Shown piece by piece: positions 1-8,030 of a DNA stretch of 48,774 nt. The stretch lies in contig NZ_LIQR01000366.1 of assembly GCF_001418575.1 (NCBI RefSeq), forward strand, positions 1 to 48,774. The letters are read 5' to 3'. The notes under the pieces were generated by a model. That model was not told where the DNA came from and did not search any database. It saw only the letters and a list, made by a program, of their open reading frames with translations. The position numbers were made by a program, and so were the translations under genes. This stretch comes from Peterkaempfera griseoplana (GTDB lineage Bacteria; Actinomycetota; Actinomycetes; Streptomycetales; Streptomycetaceae). How positions within the stretch are numbered: position 1 is the stretch's first letter; the number at the start of each line of letters is the position of its first letter.

Positions 1-42
1 GACCTGCTGGGCGCCGAGTTCCGCATCTCGGCCGCCGGCTGA
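1..42 (+). CDS. C-terminal end of a gene that starts before the window
   Basis: An open frame enters at base 1 and ends at TGA 40-42, giving 13 residues (DLLGAEFRISAAG). A perfect hairpin follows seven bases later, as expected after a real gene end. The fragment is too short to name a family. Confidence 0.6.
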   Translation, partial: DLLGAEFRISAAG

Positions 43-48
43 CCGCCC

Positions 49-86
49 GCACCCGGCGGGGACGGGGATCCGCCCCCGCCGGGTGC
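49..86. terminator. Bidirectional hairpin terminator
   Basis: A perfect 13-bp inverted repeat (arms 49-61 and 74-86, 12-nt loop) lies between the plus-strand gene ending at 42 and the minus-strand gene ending at 127. It can serve both. There is no U tract, which is usual in Streptomyces. Confidence 0.85.
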
Positions 87-126
87 CGCGGCCGCACCGT
101 CCCGGGGAGCTTGAGTTGACGGATCG

Positions 127-1122
127 TCAGTCCCAGAGCTCGGCCTCCAGCCCCGCCTCGGCGCGTTCGACGGCCTCCGGATGGCCGAAGAACCCCGGCA
201 GACCACCGCTGTGCAGCAGGACGGTCCGGCGGCCCGGGCGCAGCTCGCCGTCCACGACCGCGGCCATCAGACCGGCCAGGGCCCGGCCGGTGTAGACCGG
301 GTCCAGGGCGATGCCCTCCGTGCAGCCGGCCAGTTCGAGGGCCTGCGCCGCGGGTTCGGTGAGCTCCCCGTAACCCGCGCCGATCTGGTCCCCGCGGACC
401 CGCGGCTCCCCCGGCGGGGCCGCGGCGAGCGGCCGGGCCATCTCCCTGACCACCGGCACCGGATCCTCCAGGGCACCGCAGTCCACCCCGAGCACCCGGT
501 CGCTGCCCAGCGCGGCCACCAGCCCCGCCATGGTGCCGCCCGAACCGACCGCCACCACCACCGTGTCCAGGTCGGGTGCCTGGAGCAGCAGTTCCCGCCC
601 GCACGTCACATACCCCAGCGCCCCGGTGCTGCTGGAACCGCCGAAGGGGATCAGGGCGGGCCGGGCTCCCCCGGTGCGCAGTCGGGCGGCGACCTCCTCG
701 GCCGTGAGCATCAGGCCGGCCAGGCCGACGTCGCCGGCCCAGACGATGCGGGCGCCGAACAGTCCGTCCAGGGCGAGGTTGCCCGAGTGCGACCGGCCGG
801 GCTCCCCGGGGAAGACCAGCACCGCGGAGAGCCCGGCCCGGGCGGCGGCAGCGGCGGTGAGCCGGGCGTGGTTGCTCTGCGGGGCGCCGGTGGTCACCAG
901 GGTGTCGGCGCCGTCGGCCAGGGCCCGGCCCAGCGTCCACTCCAGCTTCCGCACCTTGTTGCCGCCGCCGCCCAGCCCGCTGAGGTCGTCGCGCTTGACC
1001 CACAGGTCGTCCGGTGCGAGGCCGACCGCCGCGGACAGCCGGGGCGCCGCCTCCAGCGGGGTGGGCCAACTGCCCAGCAGGAAGCGGGGCAGCGCATGGA
1101 CGGGGTCGTTGATGAGGGTCAT
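127..1122 (-). CDS. dcyD: D-cysteine desulfhydrase / ACC deaminase family PLP enzyme
   Basis: A 331-residue fold-type II PLP enzyme. Family members of this length convert D-cysteine to pyruvate, ammonia and sulfide, or open the ring of aminocyclopropane carboxylate. The PLP lysine is K56 in the run GGGGNKVRKLEW, followed by the substrate-binding APQSNHARLTAAAA segment. A DPVYTGRA motif and HSGGLPGFFG lie near the C terminus. DPVYT rather than the DPVYE typical of ACC deaminases favours D-cysteine desulfhydrase. I start at ATG 1122 because GGAGG sits 4-8 bases upstream; the frame stays open further upstream without similarity. It has the same orientation as the HD-domain gene 73 bp upstream. 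Exact substrate is inferred. Confidence 0.85.
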   Translation of the reverse strand: MTLINDPVHALPRFLLGSWPTPLEAAPRLSAAVGLAPDDLWVKRDDLSGLGGGGNKVRKLEWTLGRALADGADTLVTTGAPQSNHARLTAAAAARAGLSAVLVFPGEPGRSHSGNLALDGLFGARIVWAGDVGLAGLMLTAEEVAARLRTGGARPALIPFGGSSSTGALGYVTCGRELLLQAPDLDTVVVAVGSGGTMAGLVAALGSDRVLGVDCGALEDPVPVVREMARPLAAAPPGEPRVRGDQIGAGYGELTEPAAQALELAGCTEGIALDPVYTGRALAGLMAAVVDGELRPGRRTVLLHSGGLPGFFGHPEAVERAEAGLEAELWD

Positions 1123-1195
1123 GATCCTCCCGTCGGGCGGGGCGCCCCCGTACGGGCTCCGCCGGTCACCGGTGCGCCGCGGGCCGCCGCCGGGC

Positions 1196-1846
1196 TCACT
1201 CGGCCCACGGGGATTCCAGGACGGTGCGGACGAAGTCCCCCCGCTCGAAGCCGGGCACGAAGTGCTCCAGCACGTCCGCCTTGACGTTGCCGAAGGTGGT
1301 CTCCGGTCTCGGTGCGACGCCGTCGGTGAAGGCCTGCAGGATCCGCCGCTTGAAGTCGGGCCTGGGGTGCAGCGCGACGACCTCGGCCCGGTCCGCCTCG
1401 GAGACGTCCCCGTAGCCGATGCCGAGCACGTCGTACTCCACACCGGCGGTCACCAGCGCCACCTCGGGCTCCATGTACTCGGGGATGCCCGGTGTGGTGT
1501 GCAGGGCGACGGCCGTCCACACCCGCCGGACGCTGTCGTCCGGCACCCCGTGGCTGTGGAGGAAGCGGCGGGCCTCGTCGGCGCTGTCCACCTCGAAGCG
1601 CCGGCCACTGGTGCGGAAGCGTTCGCCCAGGCCCACGTCGTGGAAGATCGCGCCGAGGTACAGCAGCTCAGGGTCATGGCTGAGGCCGCCGTTGCGTGCC
1701 TGCAGACCGGCGAAGAAGTACACCCGCCGCGAGTGGTGGTAGATCAGTTCGCTGACGCTCTCACGCACCAGCTCGGTCGCCTCCCGGACCAGCGCGGTGT
1801 CGGGGACCCGGATCCCGGCCGGGGCTGACAGGTCGGTCGTGCTCAT
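1196..1846 (-). CDS. HD-domain hydrolase, cyanamide-hydratase-like
   Basis: A 216-residue soluble HD-superfamily protein. The metal-binding signature is visible as His38 in YHHSRRVYFF, the HD pair at 69-70 in LGAIFHDVGL, and a later conserved His in AVALHTTPGIPEYM. Family members are metal-dependent phosphohydrolases or, in the cyanamide-hydratase subgroup, hydratases or isomerases; overall layout resembles that subgroup. ATG 1846 is preceded by GGTGAG. The gene follows the REC-SpoIIE gene (start of this gene to that gene's end about 190 bp) in the same orientation and precedes the desulfhydrase. The natural substrate cannot be read from sequence. Confidence 0.8.
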   Translation of the reverse strand: MSTTDLSAPAGIRVPDTALVREATELVRESVSELIYHHSRRVYFFAGLQARNGGLSHDPELLYLGAIFHDVGLGERFRTSGRRFEVDSADEARRFLHSHGVPDDSVRRVWTAVALHTTPGIPEYMEPEVALVTAGVEYDVLGIGYGDVSEADRAEVVALHPRPDFKRRILQAFTDGVAPRPETTFGNVKADVLEHFVPGFERGDFVRTVLESPWAE

Positions 1847-2034
1847 GTGCTCACCTCGGTCTGCCGCACGGGCACCGGCCGGGTTCCCGGCCGCCTCTCC
1901 AATGTCTGCCGACCGCTCCCCGTCCGCCACGGCTGGGGCGCCGTCTGCCGCAGGGACGCCGGGACGGCTCGGGGGGGCGCCAGGGGCCGCGCGGGTGGGT
2001 ACGGGATGCCCGCACCCGGTGTGCGCAGCCGCCC

Positions 2035-3279
2035 TCAGCCACGCCCTCCGGCAGCCGCGACGGTGGACGACGCGCACCAGTCGAGGCGGAGGATGGCCAG
2101 GTCGTCGGCGTGCCGTCCGGCGTTGAGGCCGCGGACGGTGGAGACGAGATGGTCCAGCTGGCCCTCCACATCGATGTTCGCGGCCTTCTCGATGATGGCC
2201 AGCAGACCGTCGATGCCCAGCCGGTCGTCGCCCCGGCCGGTGTGCCCCTCGATCAGCCCGTCGGTGTAGAGGGTGAGCGCCCCGGTGGCCGGCAGGGTGA
2301 GGGTCGTGGGGAACCAGTGCCGCAGCCCGGGGGCGATGCCGAGGGCGACCCCGTGCTCCGCCGTCAGCACCCGGGTGGTGCCCGCGGTGGTCAGCAGGGG
2401 CTCGTGATGGCCGGCGAGGTGCACCTCCGCCGTGGTCCGGGCGGGGTCGAGGGTGAGCAGTGCGCAGGTGGCGAAGGTGTCGTCGCGGGTCCGTTCGGCG
2501 ACGAGCATCTGCTCCAGCAGGTCGAGCAGCGCCACCCCGCGATGGCCCGCGAGGGTCAGCGCACGCCAGGTGATGCGCAGGCTCACTCCGAGGGCGGCCT
2601 CGTCCGGTCCGTGGCCGCTGACGTCGCCTATCACCGCGTGGACGAACCCGTCGTCGGTCTCCACGGCGTCCAGGAAGTCCCCGCCGAGCAGGGTGCGTTC
2701 GCGGCCCGGGAGGTAGCGGGTGGTGGCGGTGAGCGAACTGCCGGAGAGCAGCGGCTTGGGCAGCAGCCCCCGTTCGAGGCGGGCGTTCTCCTCCGCCCGC
2801 AGCCGGTTGGCCTGCAGTTCGGCGTTGGCCCGCTCGGTGTGCTTGCGGTGCACGGCGTAGCGCAGCGCCCTCTGCAGCAGCGCCGGTTCCACACTGCCCT
2901 TGACCAGGTAGTCCTGGGCTCCGGCCGCCACCGCCTCGACCCCCGCCTGGGACTCCGCGAGGCCGGTCAGGACGATGACGGCCGCATGGGGTGCGGCCCG
3001 CTGGATCTCGGTGACCCCGCGGGTGCCGGTGGTGTCGGGGAGGTGCAGGTCGAGCAGTACGCAGTCGGGTTCGGCCGAGGCCAGCTCGGACCGGGCCTCG
3101 GCGAGGGTCTGGCGCCAGACCAGGGTGTGCTGCAGGCCGGTGTCGGCGAGCAGTTCCTCCACCAGCAGGGCGTCCCCGGCGTCGTCCTCGACGAGCAGCA
3201 CGCGGTAGTGCCCGACCGCGCCGGGGCCCGCGGGGTCCGGCAGGGGGTCGTCGGCCTCCCGGAAGACGGGACGGGTCAC
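2035..3279 (-). CDS. Response regulator with SpoIIE/PP2C-type serine phosphatase output
   Basis: A 414-residue protein. Residues about 24-140 form a receiver with EDD at 31-33, phospho-acceptor D77 in CVLLDLHLPD and the conserved lysine in DYLVKGS. A short helical linker is followed by a PP2C/SpoIIE phosphatase (about 185-400) with metal-binding GGDFLDAV, DVSGHG and HADDLAIL motifs. Such proteins dephosphorylate anti-sigma-factor antagonists, coupling a kinase to a partner switch. The GTG start at 3279 overlaps the TGA of the upstream kinase by four bases (GTGA) and has GAGGA upstream, so the two are translationally coupled and the kinase is the likely phosphodonor. Phosphatase target unknown. 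Confidence 0.92.
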   Translation of the reverse strand: MTRPVFREADDPLPDPAGPGAVGHYRVLLVEDDAGDALLVEELLADTGLQHTLVWRQTLAEARSELASAEPDCVLLDLHLPDTTGTRGVTEIQRAAPHAAVIVLTGLAESQAGVEAVAAGAQDYLVKGSVEPALLQRALRYAVHRKHTERANAELQANRLRAEENARLERGLLPKPLLSGSSLTATTRYLPGRERTLLGGDFLDAVETDDGFVHAVIGDVSGHGPDEAALGVSLRITWRALTLAGHRGVALLDLLEQMLVAERTRDDTFATCALLTLDPARTTAEVHLAGHHEPLLTTAGTTRVLTAEHGVALGIAPGLRHWFPTTLTLPATGALTLYTDGLIEGHTGRGDDRLGIDGLLAIIEKAANIDVEGQLDHLVSTVRGLNAGRHADDLAILRLDWCASSTVAAAGGRG

Positions 3280-4946
3280 GACTCGTCCTCGCCGGGGGTG
3301 GCACCGCCGTTCTCCTCCGCCTGGGGCGCGGCTTCCGGGTGGGCGGACTGCGGATCGTCCTCCAGGGCGGGGAGGGTGAAGACGAAGCGTGTGCCGGACG
3401 TGTGGGCGGTGTCGAGGTGGATCGTGCCGCCGTGGAACTCAACGATCTTCCGGCACATCGCCAGCCCGATGCCGCTGCCCGGATAGGCGTCCTTGGTGTG
3501 CAGGCGCTGGAAGATGACGAACACCTTCTCCGCGTACTCCGGGTCGATGCCGATGCCGTTGTCGGTGACCGCGAAGCGCCACAGCTCCCCGTCGCGGACG
3601 GCCTCCACCCGGATGCGCGGCGGCCGGTCGGGGGCGCGGAACTTCACCGCGTTGGAGAGCAGGTTCTGCCAGAGCATGCCGAGCTGGGTCGCATCGCCCG
3701 CGACGATGGGCAGCGGGTCGTGGGCGACCTCGGCACCGGACTCCTCGACGGCCACGCTCAGCGCGTCGAGGGTGGCCGAGAGGGTCCGCTCCAGGTCGAC
3801 GACGGCGTGCTGGTTGTGCACCCGGCCGACCCGGGAGAAGGCCAGCAGGTCGTTGATCAGGATCTGCATCCGGTTGGCGCCGTCTACGGCGAAGCCGATG
3901 TACTGGTTGGCGCGCTCGTCGAGCTGGTCGGCGTAGCGGCGCTGGAGGAGCTGGCAGAAGCTGGCGACCTTGCGCAGCGGCTCCTGCAGGTCATGGGAGG
4001 CCACATAGGCGAACTGCTCCAGCTCGACGTTGGACCTGCGCAGGTCGGCGGCCTGCTCGTCGAGGGCGCGGCGGGCGTGCTCGGTGAAGTCCAGCTCGTC
4101 CGCGAGCCGCTGCCGCATCGCCTCCACGTCCATGGCGAGGCTGCGGAGGTCGGCGGGTCCGCTGGCGGAGACGACATGCCCGAAGCTCCCGTTGGCGACC
4201 CGGCGGGCGTCGGCCGACAGCTGCTCCAGGGGTGTGGTGACACCGCGCCGCAGGCCCTCGAAGATCAGGGCCGCCAGCAGCACGATCAGGGCGGCGATCG
4301 CGGCGAAGACGGCGTCGCGCAGGGCGAGGGCGTGGTCCAGGTCGCCGCGCGCGTCGGCCCGGAACTCCTCGAGGTGCTGCTGCTGGACGGTGGTGGCCTT
4401 GCGTATCGCGTCGAAGGCGGACTTGCCCTGGTCGGCGCGCTCGGTGGCCACCGCGACGGCCGCGTCGCCGGAGGGCGCGGCGGCCACCGGCCGGGCGAAC
4501 CCCTCCTGCCACGTCTCCGCCCTGGAGAGCACCAGGTCCAGGTCGGCGCGCGCCCTGCGGTCGTGGGCGACCAGCGGCCGCAGGGCGTCCACGGCGGTCT
4601 GCTGGTCGGCGAGCCCCTTGACGTAGGGCTGGATGAAGTCGCGCTGCCCTGTCAGCCCGTACCCGCGGATGCCGGTCTCCTGGTCGATCAGGGCCGACTC
4701 CAGCTGCACGGAGGTGATCAGCGCCGGCGTTCCCACGTCCACCAGCCGGTCGGTCGCCGATCCGGTCCGTGCCAGCGCCCAGACGCCGAGGCCGCCGAGC
4801 AGCGCCAGCAGGGCCAGGGAGGCGCCCACGCCCGTACGCAGCAGCCTGCGCGTCGTCCAGCCGGACGGTCGGCTGCTGCCGCCGCCCGGCCCCGCGCCCC
4901 GCACGCCGTCGACGGCTTCCGGCTGCTCCGGCAGCGTATCGATCAC
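3276..4946 (-). CDS. Membrane sensor histidine kinase with CHASE3-like sensor domain
   Basis: A 556-residue kinase from the GTG at 4946 (VIDTLPEQ), which has GGAGG about 10 bases upstream; the frame opens 17 codons earlier without a better site. Order: N-terminal tail, TM1 (about 39-60), an extracellular helical region resembling CHASE3 (about 65-205), TM2 (about 212-232), HAMP, coiled coil, HisKA with phospho-acceptor H318 in YVASHDLQEPLRKV, then an HATPase with the N box NLLSNAVKF and G boxes DNGIGI and GSGIGL. The SHDLQEP form of the H box is typical of kinases that pair with Rcp1-like single receivers, and such a receiver lies divergently at 5466. The gene is coupled to the downstream REC-SpoIIE gene. 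Confidence 0.92.
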   Translation of the reverse strand: MIDTLPEQPEAVDGVRGAGPGGGSSRPSGWTTRRLLRTGVGASLALLALLGGLGVWALARTGSATDRLVDVGTPALITSVQLESALIDQETGIRGYGLTGQRDFIQPYVKGLADQQTAVDALRPLVAHDRRARADLDLVLSRAETWQEGFARPVAAAPSGDAAVAVATERADQGKSAFDAIRKATTVQQQHLEEFRADARGDLDHALALRDAVFAAIAALIVLLAALIFEGLRRGVTTPLEQLSADARRVANGSFGHVVSASGPADLRSLAMDVEAMRQRLADELDFTEHARRALDEQAADLRRSNVELEQFAYVASHDLQEPLRKVASFCQLLQRRYADQLDERANQYIGFAVDGANRMQILINDLLAFSRVGRVHNQHAVVDLERTLSATLDALSVAVEESGAEVAHDPLPIVAGDATQLGMLWQNLLSNAVKFRAPDRPPRIRVEAVRDGELWRFAVTDNGIGIDPEYAEKVFVIFQRLHTKDAYPGSGIGLAMCRKIVEFHGGTIHLDTAHTSGTRFVFTLPALEDDPQSAHPEAAPQAEENGGATPGEDES

Positions 4947-5046
4947 CGAGTCCCACCCTCCGTGTCCCGTCCTCCCGGGGTCCGGAGGGCAGGGCAAAGC
5001 CTGGCCGCCCCCGTTCCGGGACGGCAGGGGACACAGTACAGGCGGG

Positions 5047-5064
5047 CGACAACACCTGTTGTCG
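5047..5064. promoter_or_regulatory. 18-bp palindrome between divergent signalling genes
   Basis: A perfect inverted repeat with 8-bp arms (CGACAACA / TGTTGTCG) and a 2-bp centre lies in the 148-bp gap between the kinase gene and the small HTH-like gene at 5095. Position and symmetry suggest an operator shared by both transcripts. The protein that binds it is unknown; the HTH-like product of 5095 is one candidate. Confidence 0.55.
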
Positions 5065-5094
5065 TGTCTCCCGGTGATCGCCTAGGGTTGAACC

Positions 5095-5469
5095 ATGCCC
5101 GGCACACACTTCTCGTCCGATGAGCCCGAGGACCAGATCGCCGCAGTCGCGGAGCAGTCGGTGGACGATCTCGCCCGCCGCCTGGCCAGCCGGACATTCC
5201 ATCCCCTGGCGGCCCCCGGGGACGGGGACGAGCACACCACGGAGCGCGCCAGCAGCCTGGCTTATCTGCACACCCTGGTGTACCTGCAGAAGGCGGTCGA
5301 ACGGCTCTCCGACCTGGCGGCCGAGGAGGCCGTCAGAGCCGGTGCCGGGTACCCGCAGCTGGGAAGGGCCTGCCACATCACCCGACAGGCGGCCCGGCGC
5401 CGCTGGCCCGGTCTGGTGACCGCTGCACACCCCGCCCGATCCGCCACGCATACCGACCGGAGCCGATGA
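5095..5469 (+). CDS. Small conserved protein with a putative DNA-binding helix pair
   Basis: A 124-residue soluble protein. The middle is helical (SLAYLHTLVYLQKAVERLSDLAAEEAV) and is followed by GYPQLGRACHITRQAARRRWPGL, which looks like a helix-turn-helix in which an arginine-rich recognition helix ends in RRRWPG. That pattern is common in small Streptomyces proteins of unknown role. ATG 5095 has only a weak AGGG upstream. The TGA overlaps the ATG of the next gene, so it is coupled to a stand-alone receiver. The context suggests a part in the kinase/phosphatase pathway; DNA binding is inferred, not shown. Confidence 0.75.
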   Translation: MPGTHFSSDEPEDQIAAVAEQSVDDLARRLASRTFHPLAAPGDGDEHTTERASSLAYLHTLVYLQKAVERLSDLAAEEAVRAGAGYPQLGRACHITRQAARRRWPGLVTAAHPARSATHTDRSR

Positions 5470-5903
5470 TGATGGCCGCGCCTTCACGCCCGTACGACGT
5501 CCTGCTGGTGGAGGACGATCCGGCCGACGCCATGCTCATCGAGGACGCCCTGCTGGAACGGGGAGGGGCCCGCCGCCTCACCCATGTCGCGGACGGCGTC
5601 GCGGCGCTGGAGCACCTGCGCGACCCGGAGAACGCCCGGCCCGACCTGATCGTGCTCGACCTCAACATGCCGCGGATGAACGGCCGGGAGTTCCTCTCGG
5701 TCCTGAAGCACGACGAGAGCCTGCGGGCCATCCCGGTGGTGGTCCTCACCACCTCCGCGGCGCCCGACGACGTCGCCGGCGCCTACCAGCGCCACGCCAA
5801 CGCCTATGTCACCAAGCCGGTGAACCTGGACGACTTCATCCGCGCCGTGCAGAGCATCGACACCTTCTACCTGGACACGGCCACCAAGCTGCCCCGCGAG
5901 TGA
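5466..5903 (+). CDS. Single-domain response regulator, Rcp1-like
   Basis: A 145-residue protein made only of a receiver. Visible are the acidic pocket EDD (16-18), phospho-acceptor D65 in LIVLDLNMPRMNG, Thr in VVLTTSA and Lys117 in YVTKPVN. There is no output domain. Family members of the Rcp1 type take phosphate from phytochrome-like kinases and act through protein contact. Three ATG codons in a row (5466, 5469, 5472) leave the exact start open; the first overlaps the upstream TGA as ATGA. The divergent kinase at 3276-4946 has the matching H-box type and is the likely partner. Confidence 0.92.
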   Translation: MMMAAPSRPYDVLLVEDDPADAMLIEDALLERGGARRLTHVADGVAALEHLRDPENARPDLIVLDLNMPRMNGREFLSVLKHDESLRAIPVVVLTTSAAPDDVAGAYQRHANAYVTKPVNLDDFIRAVQSIDTFYLDTATKLPRE

Positions 5904-6002
5904 GCCCGCGGCGGACCGCCCTGCCGCCGCATCCGGGCCCGGGGCGGTCCTACGGTGGCGCGTGGTCCGGCCGTGCCCGCCGGCACGCCGGCTGCACAGC
6001 GC

Positions 6003-6050
6003 AGCGACGGGACCCTGACGCTCGGAGATGAGCGGGAGGGTCCCGTCGCT
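6003..6050. terminator. Long hairpin terminator after the Rcp1-like gene
   Basis: A perfect 14-bp inverted repeat (arms 6003-6016 and 6037-6050) encloses a second small CGCTC/GAGCG stem. It lies 100 bp past the receiver gene and 150 bp before the end of the convergent gene at 6199. The rest of the gap 5904-6198 shows no credible gene. Confidence 0.75.
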
Positions 6051-6198
6051 CTACCGGTTGCCCGGTTACGTTCCGCCCGCCGGAGCGAGCGGTGGGGGGA
6101 GACGGACGGGAAGTTCCGGGCCGGGGTCACCGGCACCGGTACGCCGCGCTCCCTTTCATAGGACGCGTCCGACGGCGGTGTGCCGCGGACGCACTGGG

Positions 6199-6537
6199 TC
6201 ACCAGCGCCCGTAGCCGCCGTACCCGCCGTAGCCTCCGTACCCGCCATAGCCGCCGTAGCCGCCGTAGCCGCCGCGGTCTCCGTACCAGCCGTGGCCGCC
6301 GTACCAGCCGTGGCCGCCATGGCCGTGGCCGCCATGGCCGTAGCCTCCGTACCCGCCGTAGCCGCCGTAGCCGCCGCGGTCACCCCAGCCGGGGCCCCAG
6401 TTCTGGTGGGAGGTGGTGGTCACGGTGTGGGTGGGCGCGGCCGAGGCTGCTCCGGCGGTGGCGAGAGCGGCGCCGCCGATCAGCATGAGGCCGCTGGCGC
6501 TCACTGCGACGGCTCGCACAAAACGATTGGTGGACAT
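6199..6537 (-). CDS. Secreted Gly-Gly-Tyr repeat protein
   Basis: A 112-residue protein. ATG 6537 has AAGGGG at good spacing; a GTG one codon earlier is less likely. Residues 1-34 are a Sec signal peptide ending ASAAP. The mature part has a short TTTSHQNWGPGW stretch and is otherwise almost only GGY triplets, with a central block rich in GHG and HGWYG. There are no cysteines. Such composition is known from structural, amyloid-prone or wall-associated glycine-rich proteins; a surface or matrix role is inference. The N terminus (STNRFVRAVAV) resembles that of the small secreted protein at 32424-32702 (GNRFIRALAL). Confidence 0.85.
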   Translation of the reverse strand: MSTNRFVRAVAVSASGLMLIGGAALATAGAASAAPTHTVTTTSHQNWGPGWGDRGGYGGYGGYGGYGHGGHGHGGHGWYGGHGWYGDRGGYGGYGGYGGYGGYGGYGGYGRW

Positions 6538-6689
6538 CACTCCACCCCTTCTTCAGTTCGGGATCGATGCTGAAGCGACCCCTGTCGGCCGTCCCGGGAG
6601 TCGGACGGACCACCCGGCCTGGGCCCGGAAGGGCCGCTTCGGGGTCGTTTCGGCGCGCCGTGACTCTTCCTCCCCAGAAACTCCCATCC

Positions 6690-6745
6690 CAAATCCACCT
6701 AAATCCAACTTTAAACGATTTAACGTATTTTGATAGCTTCATGAC
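6690..6745. promoter_or_regulatory. AT-rich stretch upstream of the GGY-repeat gene
   Basis: About 55 bases of mostly A and T in a region otherwise near 70 percent GC, about 150-210 bases before the start at 6537. It contains the small palindrome TTAAA-CGA-TTTAA (6711-6723). It could be an UP element, a regulator or nucleoid-protein site, or a promoter far upstream. No clear -35/-10 pair can be assigned. Confidence 0.4.
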
Positions 6746-6762
6746 AGCGGCCGGACGGGCAC

Positions 6763-7850
6763 TCAGGAGGGGTCGGGCTCCGGATTCCGTCCCGGCTGCG
6801 CAAGGAAGTCGAAATCGCAGCCCTCGTCGGCCTGGGTGATGTGCGCGGCGTACAGCGACCCGTAGCCGCGCTCGAAGCGGGGAGGGGGCGGCCGCCGGCC
6901 GGCGCGACGCCGTTCCAGCTCGGCGTCGTCGACCTCCATCCGCAGCACCCGGCCGGGCACGTCCAGGGTGACCGGGTCCCCGGTGCGCCCACCCACATGG
7001 GACTCAGGGGCCACATGAAGCACACAGGTGCCGTAGCTGGTGCCGCTCATCCGGGCGTCCGAGATCCGGACCAGGACGCCGCCCTCCGCCGACACCGGGT
7101 CCTCCGGAGTGCGGATCACCTGGGGGTGGTGGATGTCCGCGCCGCGGTAGTGGGAGGCGAAGGGCTCTCCCGTGACCGTGGGCCGGTCGGGGTGCAGCAC
7201 CTCCGGGACCCGCGCCAGCTGGGCGAGCAGCGCGGGCAGACCGCCCGCGTAGGAGAAATCCTCCCTCAGGAAGGCACCCACCGGCCGTACGTCCGCGAGG
7301 ACAGGCACCCCGCGGCCGATGGCGTCGAAGTCCTCCAGCGAGAACTTCACGCCCCCCGCCCGGCCAGCGCGATCAGGTGGATCAGTGCGTTGGTGGAGCC
7401 GTCCGAGGGCCAGGACCGTCGCGGCGGCGTCCGCGAACGCCTCCCGCGTCATCACCTCGGCGGGGGTGAGCTGCTCCCGCACCAGCGCCACCGCGCGGGC
7501 GCCCGAGGCCGCGGCCGTCCGGTGGTGGGCGCTGTCGACCGCCGGGATGGACGAGGAACCGGGCAGCGCCATGCCGAGCGCCTCGGCCGCGGCGGTCATG
7601 GTGGAGGCGGTGCCCATGGTCATGCAGTGGCCCGGGGAACGGGCCAGCCCGCATTCCAGCCGCGCCATCTCGCACTCGCCGATACGTCCGGCCCGGAACT
7701 CGTCCCAGTACGCCCACAGGTCGGTCCCGATGCCCAGGGTGCGGCCGCGGTGGTGCCCGCGCAGCATCGGACCGGACGGCACCACCAGGGCCGGCAGCCC
7801 CGCGCCGGCCGCGCCCGCGGCAACCCCCTGCTGGTGAAGTCCCTGGACGA
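6763..7850 (-). pseudogene. Decayed IlvD/Edd-family dehydratase (pentonate dehydratase-like)
   Basis: The frame gives clear family signatures: LPALVVPSGPML, GHCMTMGTASTM (one Fe-S cysteine), EDFSYAGGLPALL and VRISDARMSGTSYGTCVLH. It is broken in several ways. The N-terminal third, with the other two cluster cysteines, is missing upstream of about 7830. Between about 7401 and 7354 the frame is shifted: reading one base over restores the family motif GSTNALIHLIALAGR, so an inserted base and a lost base compensate. Roughly 85 residues, including the usual GPKGYPGMPE stretch, are deleted between EGG and VLVRISDARMSG. An open frame runs on to 8034 but crosses a hairpin and has no similarity. It cannot make an active enzyme. 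Confidence 0.8.
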
Positions 7851-7930
7851 ACTGCGCGACGGACGATCCGGGCTCGGCGAACGGGCGGCGACGGCGATAC
7901 GGCGGCCGCCCCGCCCGGGCGCGGGCATCC

Positions 7931-7986
7931 GGCGGTGGACCGGCGCGGTACGTCCACCGCCGAGCAAGCCGGGCCGGTCCACCGCC
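7931..7986 (-). terminator. Hairpin terminator after the SGNH hydrolase gene
   Basis: A perfect 14-bp inverted repeat (arms 7931-7944 and 7973-7986) starts 45 bases past the stop of the minus-strand gene ending at 8031. It separates that gene from the pseudogene. Confidence 0.65.
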
Positions 7987-8030
7987 GCGCCCGGCGGCCG
8001 GCCGTTGCCGGGCCCGCCCCGGCGCGGGGT

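Noticed and set aside
6028-6573. 181-codon Ala/Val-rich plus-strand frame
   Set aside because: Exact antisense of the GGY repeat tract; low complexity, and no ribosome site or similarity.
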